Shown here piece by piece: positions 27,096 through 36,620 of a DNA stretch of 64,000 nucleotides. A program made the position numbers and the translations under genes. Origin of the DNA: Mycobacterium sp. 1100029.7 (GTDB lineage Bacteria; Actinomycetota; Actinomycetes; Mycobacteriales; Mycobacteriaceae); the NCBI RefSeq assembly GCF_001665235.1, contig NZ_LZSC01000046.1:62001-126000 (forward strand), in the 5' to 3' direction. Each line of letters opens with the position of its first letter. Positions within the stretch are counted from its first letter, which is position 1. The notes under the pieces were generated by a model. The model was not told the DNA's origin. It worked only from the letters and a program-made list of their open reading frames with translations, and searched no databases.

Positions 27096-27491
27096 GTGAC
27101 AGAGCGAAAATTGCGCGCAGTGAAGGCGGGTGAGAAGGCGCCAGCAAAGCGCGCTCCACGGAACGTGGTCCCGAAGTCGGTAGCTGCGGCGGCGGCGAGC
27201 GGTGATCGACGTCAATTGTTGGTGGCGCTGCGGAATCGGATCGCGCAGGCGGTCGACAATCCGAAGACCGTCGGTCCGGCCCTCGCGGCATTGATCAAAC
27301 AGCAGCGCGACATCGCCGCTGAGATTCAGGCGATCGACACGGCCGCAAACGCGACCGTGACACGCCGCGCGGCTCAGCGAGCGGGTGTAATGATCATTCA
27401 CAGCCGCACCGCTGATTTCGAGTCGGCGAGTCGGGCTAGGACCCGGGTAGCTCTTCAGTCAACAGCCGCTGGATCAATGGGGCGAGCATGA
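27096..27491 (+). CDS. Phage terminase small subunit-like protein, 3' end probably truncated
   Basis: GTG start with GGAAGGG upstream. The protein begins MTERKLRAVKAGEKAPAKRA and continues SGDRRQLLVALRNRIAQAVD and LAALIKQQRDIAAEIQAID, which matches the look of small terminase subunits of mycobacteriophages: a basic tail, then a short helical core. The last 20 residues (from about 27432) are read across the 3' end of the convergent TetR gene, so the natural C-terminus is probably lost at the junction of phage and operon DNA. No large terminase gene follows. Confidence 0.6.
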   Translation: MTERKLRAVKAGEKAPAKRAPRNVVPKSVAAAAASGDRRQLLVALRNRIAQAVDNPKTVGPALAALIKQQRDIAAEIQAIDTAANATVTRRAAQRAGVMIIHSRTADFESASRARTRVALQSTAAGSMGRA

Positions 27492-28080
27492 CGACCACTG
27501 CGTCCAACTCGAGGTCGGCGATCGGCTCGACCTCGGTGACGTAGCGGGCGATGGCGACGCCGAGGAGAGTTGAACTGGCCAGCGCGATCCGCACATCCGG
27601 GCGGTCGGTTGGGAGATCACTCGCCAGTTTTCGCGTGACCCGTGCGCTGATGAAGTCCCGCAGCAGTCTGGCGGCGTCGGCGCTGGCGAAGGCTGACCGC
27701 AGCATGGCTTGCACCGGGGCGCTGGATTCGGGGTTCTCCCAGAGGTTCAGGAAGGACCGGACATAGCGCTCGCCCAGACCATCGGTGTCCCCGTCGAAGA
27801 CCCCTTCGATGTGGTCGCCGTACCAGGTCGGCAGATCGAGGGTGGCCGCGAACAGCTGCTCCTTATTGCCGTAGAAGTGCCGGATCAGTGCTGGGTCGAC
27901 GCCAGCTTGGGCGGCGATGCCACGGATGGTTGCTGCCTGGTACCCCTTGGCGCCGAATTGATCCCGCGCGGCATCGAGGATGGCGTCTTTGGTCCCGCTG
28001 TCACCGGGACGTCGTCCGCCGGGGTTCTTCGCCACCGAATCCCTTCCGGACGGTGCCGGGCCCGACATCGGCGATGTCAC
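27436..28080 (-). CDS. TetR-family transcriptional regulator
   Basis: A 214-residue regulator. GTG 28080 is chosen because GAGAGGAGAG lies just upstream; ATG 28068 is the alternative. The helix-turn-helix is AILDAARDQFGAKGYQAATI, followed by AAQAGVDPALIRHFYGNKEQ. The C-terminal ligand domain resembles the TetR_C group (VRSFLNLWENPESSAPVQAM). It is the last gene of a four-gene minus-strand operon, 29 bases after the CocE-type hydrolase. A palindrome overlapping the operon promoter at 31416-31443 is its likely operator, which would make it autoregulatory. Confidence 0.9.
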   Translation of the reverse strand: MTSPMSGPAPSGRDSVAKNPGGRRPGDSGTKDAILDAARDQFGAKGYQAATIRGIAAQAGVDPALIRHFYGNKEQLFAATLDLPTWYGDHIEGVFDGDTDGLGERYVRSFLNLWENPESSAPVQAMLRSAFASADAARLLRDFISARVTRKLASDLPTDRPDVRIALASSTLLGVAIARYVTEVEPIADLELDAVVVMLAPLIQRLLTEELPGS

Positions 28081-28109
28081 GGCTCTCCTCTCTACGGCGA
28101 TGCTGCGGT

Positions 28110-29786
28110 TTAGTTTGATACGAGCACAGGTGCCCGAAGATGCGAATCGTAGCGTCCGCCGGTGTGGATGATGTGGCGGCCAATGTTGGTGACGGTCTCT
28201 TTGGCGCCGGCGGCCATCGCCGTGGTCTGAAAGTCTCTCCCGGCGACCACGATTCGCAATTTCTCTCCGGCGTGCCAGCGCATCGCCATCGGCCAGATCT
28301 CGATGTCGACGGCGACGATCTCCCCGGTCTGCAGCGGCTGAGGGTTGTCGTGAGTGTGGTAGGGCGCCAGCGAGGTGCTTCGGGTTGCGTCGAGTGCACG
28401 GTGGGACACCCGCAGCTGCCCCGTGGCGCCGTGGCTGGAGAGCCCCGGTAAGACGTCGGGTACGAGAACGGCGCCGTCGGCACCGGTTTTCTGGACGGCG
28501 ACGTAGAGGTCCATGTCGTCGTCGCCGTCGGCTTGCACCCACAATCGCAGTGACATCGGCCCCGCGATGGTGAGGTCGCCGAAGTCGGCTTCGAAGACTG
28601 CGGATTCCGTGGCGGCGACGTAGGTCACCGAGGCTTCCTCCATCTGGTTGGCCCGGTCGCTCACCGTGGAGTGTGCGGCGTCGAGGTAGAAGCTGCGCTC
28701 GACGACCGCAGGTGGGGGAAACGCGGGCTGCGGTAGGTCGACGACGTCGTCGTGACCGGGATCGAGGATGGCCATCCGCACTCGCGGCGTCTGCTCCCAC
28801 CCGTTGTCGAGGCCCTTGAGCACATGATCGAAGAAGCGCCGTAGGTCGTCCTGATGGGTATAGAAGTCCGGCCACTCCTGCGTGTTGTGAATGCGCAGCC
28901 ACTTCTTGGCGGGGTCGAGGGTGGCATAAGCGCGAAATGTGCCCCGGGTGTGCAGCGCATTGGTGTAGCTAGCTACCACGTAGGCAGGAACGTCGATGAC
29001 CGAGGTGTCGATGCGCTTGGTGTCCCAATACTGGTTGAACAGGGGGTATTCGGTCATCATCGCCGGCACGTCTTCGATCTTGTTGCGGCCGTACTGATGT
29101 GAGACCAAACCCTCGATGAAGGTGGGCTGGGGTATTCCGCCGAGGTAGGTCATCTCGCGGTAGAGGTCGGTGAAGCCCTCCCATGGCGCGATCGCCGCCA
29201 GGTGAGGTGGTCGCTGCGCGGCGGTCAGCCACTGCGCCACCCCCAGCCACGAATTGCCCGCCATGGCAACCTTGCCCGAACACCATGGCTGGGTGCCGAT
29301 CCACTCCACGGTGTCGGCGGCGTCTTGGCCCTCCTGCGGTGAGAAGACTTGGATGTCGCCGTGCGATTCGTACGCGCCGCGGGCGTCGGGATTGACCACG
29401 GCGTAGCCGTGCGCACACCAATAGGCCGGATCGGGGGCTTCCCACTTCTGCAAGCCCGAGACCGCGTCGCGGGGCACTCCCGCGCGATTGGGGAACGTAT
29501 CCAGGGTGATGAAACCCCCCTGTTTGCCGTAGGGGCTCCACGCCATGATTGCCGGTACCGGGTCGTCGGTGAGCGGCCGGAACACGTCGACGTAGATGAT
29601 GGTTCCGTCCCGCAACGCGACCTCGACATCGCGGTCCAGGCGGATGTCGCAGGACAACGCCCGCCCGCCCGGGGTATGGCTCGACCCGGCTTTCAACTCC
29701 GTGGTGCCCGGGTGGAAGCCGCGCCACTTGGCCTCCGGAAGGTCGGGGGAGGCGGCGGGTCGGAAGGCGACAGGAATGTTTGTCAT
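28110..29786 (-). CDS. CocE/NonD family hydrolase (S15 peptidase-like)
   Basis: A 558-residue alpha/beta hydrolase of the cocaine-esterase/X-Pro dipeptidyl-peptidase group. The early strand motif VEVALRDGTIIYVDVFRP is followed by AIMAWSPYGKQGG. The nucleophile is probably S179 in AMAGNSWLGVAQW, preceded by QDAADTVEWIGTQPWCSGKV. A helical cap and a C-terminal jelly-roll (PMSLRLWVQADGDDDMDLYV, GEKLRIVVAGRDF) complete the fold. There is no signal peptide, so it is cytosolic. It probably hydrolyses an ester or amide imported or produced by the operon's other enzymes; the natural substrate is unknown. Confidence 0.9.
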   Translation of the reverse strand: MTNIPVAFRPAASPDLPEAKWRGFHPGTTELKAGSSHTPGGRALSCDIRLDRDVEVALRDGTIIYVDVFRPLTDDPVPAIMAWSPYGKQGGFITLDTFPNRAGVPRDAVSGLQKWEAPDPAYWCAHGYAVVNPDARGAYESHGDIQVFSPQEGQDAADTVEWIGTQPWCSGKVAMAGNSWLGVAQWLTAAQRPPHLAAIAPWEGFTDLYREMTYLGGIPQPTFIEGLVSHQYGRNKIEDVPAMMTEYPLFNQYWDTKRIDTSVIDVPAYVVASYTNALHTRGTFRAYATLDPAKKWLRIHNTQEWPDFYTHQDDLRRFFDHVLKGLDNGWEQTPRVRMAILDPGHDDVVDLPQPAFPPPAVVERSFYLDAAHSTVSDRANQMEEASVTYVAATESAVFEADFGDLTIAGPMSLRLWVQADGDDDMDLYVAVQKTGADGAVLVPDVLPGLSSHGATGQLRVSHRALDATRSTSLAPYHTHDNPQPLQTGEIVAVDIEIWPMAMRWHAGEKLRIVVAGRDFQTTAMAAGAKETVTNIGRHIIHTGGRYDSHLRAPVLVSN

Positions 29787-29810
29787 TTTTCTTCTCAGCT
29801 CGATTGGTGG

Positions 29811-30335
29811 TCAGTTGGCTGGCGGAGGCACTGCTGGCGGGTCCAGGGGGACGTCGGTGGTCTTGAGGAACATCGCGGTCATCACGTAGTGCCCGATGAG
29901 CAACGTGAAGGTGGCGATCTGATCGTCGGTGAAGTGCGGTTGCACACCCTCGACGGCGGCCGGGTCGCCGTAGCTGGCGACGACCTGGTCGACGAACCGC
30001 AGCAGCGCCGCAGCATCAGGCGCCAACGCGGTGTCGAGGTCGCCCTCCAGGTCTACGGCGGCGGCCACCTCGGCATCAGTGCATCCGGCCGCACGGGCCA
30101 TCGGCTCGTGCTGCACCCGTTCGAAGGTGCTCTGGGTCAACACGGCGACGCGCAGGATCACCAACTCGCGCAACTGTTCGGGGAGCCGGTCGTTGTCGCG
30201 GAAGGCTAGGCCGAACGCCCAGAACGGCCGCATGTTGACCCCGGTGCGTGCCAGCATCCTGATGATGTTCGGGGCTTCGACGCCAGCAGGCAGCAGTCCG
30301 GTGAGGTCCACTGCGGCGCTGTCGGGAACCCTCAT
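29811..30335 (-). CDS. Carboxymuconolactone decarboxylase-like protein
   Basis: A 174-residue all-helical CMD/AhpD-like protein (LPEQLRELVILRVAVLTQST, FERVQHEPMARAAGCTDAEV, LLRFVDQVVASYGDP). It lacks the CxxC of peroxidase-type AhpD members, so a lactone- or acid-processing role is more likely than redox. It overlaps the upstream metallo-hydrolase stop by 4 bases (ATGA), and the CocE-type gene follows after 24 bases, so all are co-expressed. Substrate unknown. Confidence 0.87.
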   Translation of the reverse strand: MRVPDSAAVDLTGLLPAGVEAPNIIRMLARTGVNMRPFWAFGLAFRDNDRLPEQLRELVILRVAVLTQSTFERVQHEPMARAAGCTDAEVAAAVDLEGDLDTALAPDAAALLRFVDQVVASYGDPAAVEGVQPHFTDDQIATFTLLIGHYVMTAMFLKTTDVPLDPPAVPPPAN

Positions 30336-31336
30336 TTCGCGTCGTCCTTGCCGAACTTCTCCAGCTGGGCCGCTTCGGCTGCCAACAACGCCGTGGCGAA
30401 AATGCCCTCCTCTTGCTGGGGCTTGGGGAACCGCTTGTCGAGGTGGTGGAACGCGATGCTGGTGTTTTGCAGCAGCAGTTCGTTCGGCAACTTGCCGTAG
30501 TACGGCGAGTACTCGATGGCTTCGAGCACCGATCGCCCGTCGTTGAAGGCGCGGGTCGCCGCGTCGAGAGTGTTCTGCAAATACTCGGTGACCGACTCGT
30601 AGGCCTTCGCCCGGTCATCACCGGTCAGGATGGGGCCGTGACCGCAGACGACGGTGCTGGCGTCGAGTTTGCGGATGACGTCGACCGCCTCGATCCAGCG
30701 GTCCAGCGGCCCGTCCCAACACACCGGCGTACCGATGCCCGCCCCAAAGAGGTCCCCGGTGAACACCACGTCCAGTTCGGGGACGCTGACGATGAGGTCA
30801 CCCGCGGTGTGAGCCGGCCCGAGATCGATCAGCTCGACCTGCAGTGCCCCGACAGTCAGCATCTTGCGGCCTGAGAACGTCACGTTGGGCTTGCGGATGC
30901 GGACCGGTCGGAAATCGAATTCCGCGCCGTAGGCCTGCTTGATCGGTGCGAAATAGCTGCCAGGCTGCTCGCCGCTGACCGTGGTGGCCACGAACAGGTC
31001 CACCGTGCTCTGAAACATCTTGGCTGTCGCCGCCTCGGTGGCGATGATGTCGACGTCGTCACCGAACAATTGGTTGCCGTAGATGTGGTCACCGTCGCTG
31101 TGGGTGTTCACCACATACTTCACCGGCGCCTTCGCGGTGATCGGCTCGATCGCCTCAAGGAACGCCCGGGCGTGGTCGAGATCGAAAAGCGTGTCCACGA
31201 TCAGTGATTCCCCGCCGTTGGTGATCAGCCCGGCGTTCGCCGTGCCGCCCCCCATCCCGGGCCCGTGCAGCCACGCGTACGCGCCGGCGCCCAGGTCATG
31301 CAAACCCCGCGTGTGCGGATACGTCTTCTCTGTCAC
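30332..31336 (-). CDS. Metallo-beta-lactamase fold hydrolase, HSDGDH subgroup
   Basis: A 334-residue MBL-fold enzyme, first gene of the operon. GTG 31336 has a strong GGAGGAGG site a few bases upstream. The metal motif reads NTHSDGDHIYGN, so the usual HxHxDH has Asp at its second His position. Other ligands are likely in LGPAHTAGDL, FTGDLFGAG and CGHGPIL. A helical C-terminal region (YESVTEYLQNTLDAATRAF) follows. The substitution recurs in an uncharacterised MBL subgroup and may change metal use. Together with the CMD-like and CocE-like proteins it suggests stepwise hydrolysis of a lactone or ester compound; the substrate is inference only. Confidence 0.9.
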   Translation of the reverse strand: MTEKTYPHTRGLHDLGAGAYAWLHGPGMGGGTANAGLITNGGESLIVDTLFDLDHARAFLEAIEPITAKAPVKYVVNTHSDGDHIYGNQLFGDDVDIIATEAATAKMFQSTVDLFVATTVSGEQPGSYFAPIKQAYGAEFDFRPVRIRKPNVTFSGRKMLTVGALQVELIDLGPAHTAGDLIVSVPELDVVFTGDLFGAGIGTPVCWDGPLDRWIEAVDVIRKLDASTVVCGHGPILTGDDRAKAYESVTEYLQNTLDAATRAFNDGRSVLEAIEYSPYYGKLPNELLLQNTSIAFHHLDKRFPKPQQEEGIFATALLAAEAAQLEKFGKDDAK

Positions 31337-31415
31337 AAGTCCTCCTCCATTCACGGTCACGACCCCTCGCACGCACCTGCGCATGGGTCCGGGTCGGACT
31401 GAAATTCGATTAACT

Positions 31416-31450
31416 CCACGATTGTAGAACTCTACGAATGTGGAAATCAA
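31416..31450 (-). promoter_or_regulatory. Promoter and TetR-type operator of the hydrolase operon
   Basis: On the minus strand a TTGATT box (31450-31445) and TACAAT (31426-31421) are 18 bases apart. Over the spacer and -10 lies an inverted repeat: CCAC...GTAGA-AC-TCTAC...GTGG (31416-31443), with perfect inner 5-bp and outer 4-bp arms. This is the classical position for repression by the operon's own TetR protein. Start codon GTG 31336 is about 80 bases downstream. Confidence 0.6.
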
Positions 31451-31533
31451 GTGATGCGTCAGTCCGCTGCCAGGCATGCGGACCGACGACGCAACATTCG
31501 CGGGTCGATCACGGCTTGCTGCATGATGGCCGG

Positions 31534-31743
31534 GTGAGAATGCGCCAGGAGGCGACGCGCGCCCTGTAGGAGGGCTCACTCGCCGATCCCGGCGACCCGA
31601 ACCCGTACGCCGGCCGCTCGCTGGTCCTCGCGAAGCTGTGGATGCGCGGGTATCGGCGAATGCTGCGCGTCCGGATCAACCGCGGGCCGGCGATGCAGAC
31701 GTACCTCACGGTGCGGGCCTCAGCGGAACCGTCGTCGAATTGA
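31534..31743 (+). pseudogene. RMF/CrpP-like small phage gene with internal amber codon
   Basis: The plus frame from GTG 31534 encodes VRMRQEATRAL, a TAG at 31567, then EGSLADPGDPNPYAGRSLVL and AKLWMRGYRRMLRVRINRGP to a TGA at 31741. The NPYxG...LxxxWxxGYxxM pattern resembles ribosome modulation factor-like proteins carried by actinobacterial phages. The amber codon splits the frame, and no start with a good ribosome binding site follows it, so it is scored as broken. It lies just outside the promoter of the hydrolase operon, supporting insertion of that operon among phage remnants. Confidence 0.55.
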
Positions 31744-31800
31744 GCACGGCGCCAACTGGGCCGACATGTCGAAGCCCGAGCGAGGCGTAACTTCGGCGAT

Positions 31801-32190
31801 GTGGACAGCCCCGACCATGACGACGCCGAGACGACCAGCTACAAGACGCCATTCGGCCAGATGATGGACAGTCGGAACGCCCACCTCGACGCACTGCCAG
31901 GCAAGGTCTACCGCGACTGGTTCGAACAGCTCAACCGCGCATCCAACGTCTTCGGTGGCAACAGCGTCGAGCTCGAAAAGCACTTCACCCAGTTCGTCGG
32001 TACGCAAATGTTCGTCAATGAGCTGCGCGACGATTTCGGGACGGAAGCTGCCCGCCTGCTGCACAACTACCTCGCCGCCCTGGCGACCCTCCGCGACGTC
32101 ATGCGCGGCCGACTCGCTTGCTTTGCACTCGGATGTAGAACGCCATACCGGGAGCCTGTCATGAAAGCGGGGGCCAAAAGGTCAAGTTGA
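31801..32190 (+). CDS. Hypothetical protein of the island, probably truncated
   Basis: A 129-residue frame from GTG 31801. Residues up to about 105 look like a genuine helical protein (TPFGQMMDSRNAHLDALPGK, VYRDWFEQLNRASNVFGGNS, VGTQMFVNELRDDFGTEAAR, LLHNYLAALATLRDVMRG). The rest (LACFALGCRTPYREPVMKAG) has a different composition, as if read past a junction. I do not recognise the family. No Shine-Dalgarno sequence precedes the GTG. Confidence 0.45.
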   Translation: MDSPDHDDAETTSYKTPFGQMMDSRNAHLDALPGKVYRDWFEQLNRASNVFGGNSVELEKHFTQFVGTQMFVNELRDDFGTEAARLLHNYLAALATLRDVMRGRLACFALGCRTPYREPVMKAGAKRSS

Positions 32191-32339
32191 TCTGTCTCCG
32201 TTGCCGTGGCGGTCCTCCGGTGACGGTTCGAGCCGTGTCCGGCACGACCACTTAGAGCGTGACTGCGGACATCATCGCGGCTCGTATCTCGTCGTCGACA
32301 GCCGTCGTGACGCGCGCCGCCGCGCAAGTTACGCCGCGA

Positions 32340-32729
32340 TCAGGCCGGCCCATGCCGGCGCCAGCGGCCGCGGCGCAGGCCCGCTCCCGCCATGTCCAGC
32401 ACGGTCGCGGCGACGTCGAGCGCCTGGGCGATACCGGCGGGGTTCACGCAGCGAGGGCCGCGGCCGGCGCGCACCGCTGCGGCGCGACGGTGCAGCGATT
32501 CGACCGGATCCGTCGCAGTGCAGACGTCGAACGACACCGCAGCGGCGACAAGTCGAGCGTCCACCCAGACAAGGCCGGCGAACGCGCCCTCGACGTGCAG
32601 CGCGCCGGCGAGGTCTTGCAGCACAGCGCGGAACGCCGTGGAGCCGGTCGCGGTTTCCGCGGACCGGACGAGGAGGTCGAGCGCGGCGGATTCAGGGTCG
32701 GCCGGCGGGGTGCTGGTGGCGGTTGTCAT
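32340..32729 (-). CDS. Hypothetical protein of the island
   Basis: A 129-residue Ala-rich frame starting MTTATSTPPADPESAALDLL, then AFRAVLQDLAGALHVEGAFA and VDARLVAAAVSFDVCTATDP. The end (AGAGLRRGRWRRHGPA) is of low quality. A different frame on the same strand continues with a more protein-like VTTAVDDEIRAAMMSAVTL up to a TAA near 32256, so a frameshift near 32370 is possible. No family is recognised. It is preceded by a cluster of CATATGTCG-type repeats, which could control it. Confidence 0.45.
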   Translation of the reverse strand: MTTATSTPPADPESAALDLLVRSAETATGSTAFRAVLQDLAGALHVEGAFAGLVWVDARLVAAAVSFDVCTATDPVESLHRRAAAVRAGRGPRCVNPAGIAQALDVAATVLDMAGAGLRRGRWRRHGPA

Positions 32730-32782
32730 GCACCGAAGTTAACCCCATGGAAATCGAATTACCAAGGGCTGCAAGGAAACTC

Positions 32783-32847
32783 GCACATATGTCGCTACCA
32801 GCGCAAATGTCGAAAGCGGGCATATGTCGCGACGCGCGCATATGTCG
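32783..32847. repeat. Four phased CATATGTCG-type repeats
   Basis: The sequence ATGTCG, each time within GC(A/G)CATATGTCG or a one-base variant (GCGCAAATGTCG), occurs at 32789, 32807, 32824 and 32842. The spacings are 18, 17 and 18 bases. The cluster lies between the Rv1637c homologue's stop and the start of the 129-residue hypothetical gene, at the right edge of the island. It could be an operator array or a recombination accessory site. Confidence 0.7.
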
Positions 32848-32872
32848 GCGCGGCGTCGGGCCCGCTCGACGC

Positions 32873-33559
32873 TTACCAGCCGCGATCGCGCCACTCGGCG
32901 AGGTGCGGCCGCTCACCGCCCAGGGTGGTGTCGTCGCCGTGGCCGGGGTAGACGACGGTGGAGTCGTCGAACCGGTCGAACACCTTGGTTTCAAGGCCGC
33001 TCATCAGCGAGTCGAAATCTTCCGGGCGTGTTGTACGTCCAGGACCGCCGGGGAAGAGGCAGTCACCGGTGAACAGCTGGGTGACACCGCCGGTGGCGGG
33101 CCCGTCCAGGGCCAGCGCGATCGAACCCGGGGTGTGTCCGCGCAGGTGAATCACGTCGAACGTCAGTTTGCCGATCTGCACGGTGTCGCCATTGGCCAGC
33201 AAACGATCCGGCTTCACGGGCAGCGGTTCGGCGTCGATCTCGTGCGCGGCGGTCGGCGCACCGGTGGCCGCCGCGACGGCTTCGAGAGCCTGCCAGTGAT
33301 CGAAGTGCTGATGGCTGGTGACGATCAGTGAGATCTTCGGCGCGTGCTCGCGGATCAGGTCGATCAAGGTATCGGCGTCGTTGGCCGCGTCGATCAACAA
33401 AGTTTCCCCGGTCTCGGAACATGTCACCAGGTAGGCGTTGTTATCCATGGGGCCGACCGACGCCTTGAGGATCGTCGCCCCGGGCAGGGTGCGACGGGCG
33501 GTGTTACCAGGGTCGACGTGTCCGGTGTAATGGTCGAGGGGCTGGTTCGGGGCAGTCAT
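32873..33559 (-). CDS. MBL-fold glyoxalase II-like hydrolase (Rv1637c homologue)
   Basis: A 228-residue metallo-hydrolase. ATG 33559 ([20 protein letters not shown]) is taken; the frame is open further, to 33661. The metal motif is complete ([13 protein letters not shown]). Other ligands lie in [20 protein letters not shown] and [11 protein letters not shown]. The family includes hydroxyacylglutathione hydrolase-like enzymes; in mycobacteria the thiol would be mycothiol or none, so the substrate is uncertain. It is divergent from uvrA as in M. tuberculosis. Its 3' end is duplicated at 26307-26495, on the other side of the accessory island. Confidence 0.9.
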   Translation of the reverse strand: MTAPNQPLDHYTGHVDPGNTARRTLPGATILKASVGPMDNNAYLVTCSETGETLLIDAANDADTLIDLIREHAPKISLIVTSHQHFDHWQALEAVAAATGAPTAAHEIDAEPLPVKPDRLLANGDTVQIGKLTFDVIHLRGHTPGSIALALDGPATGGVTQLFTGDCLFPGGPGRTTRPEDFDSLMSGLETKVFDRFDDSTVVYPGHGDDTTLGGERPHLAEWRDRGW

Positions 33560-33694
33560 AGCGGCCAGGTTACTGCTCGCCGGGCTGGGTTGGGTGACTT
33601 GTCGGTGGGGGCACCTAGCATGGAATGCGCCGCGCGCAGTAACCGTCGGCAGGCCAAGCAACAGCTTTCACAAGAGTTTCGGAGAGGGGCAGCG

Positions 33695-36619
<2,925 letters not shown>

Positions 36620-36620
36620 C

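Noticed and set aside
32783..32847. CRISPR-like array
   Set aside because: Units are only about 9-12 bases with 6-9-base gaps, far too short for repeats and spacers, and no cas genes are present.
32692..32994. Minus-strand 100-codon frame across the CATATGTCG repeats (HMRASRHMPAFDICAGSDICA)
   Set aside because: The repeated amino acid pattern merely reflects the DNA repeats, and the frame runs antisense-register through the end of the Rv1637c homologue.
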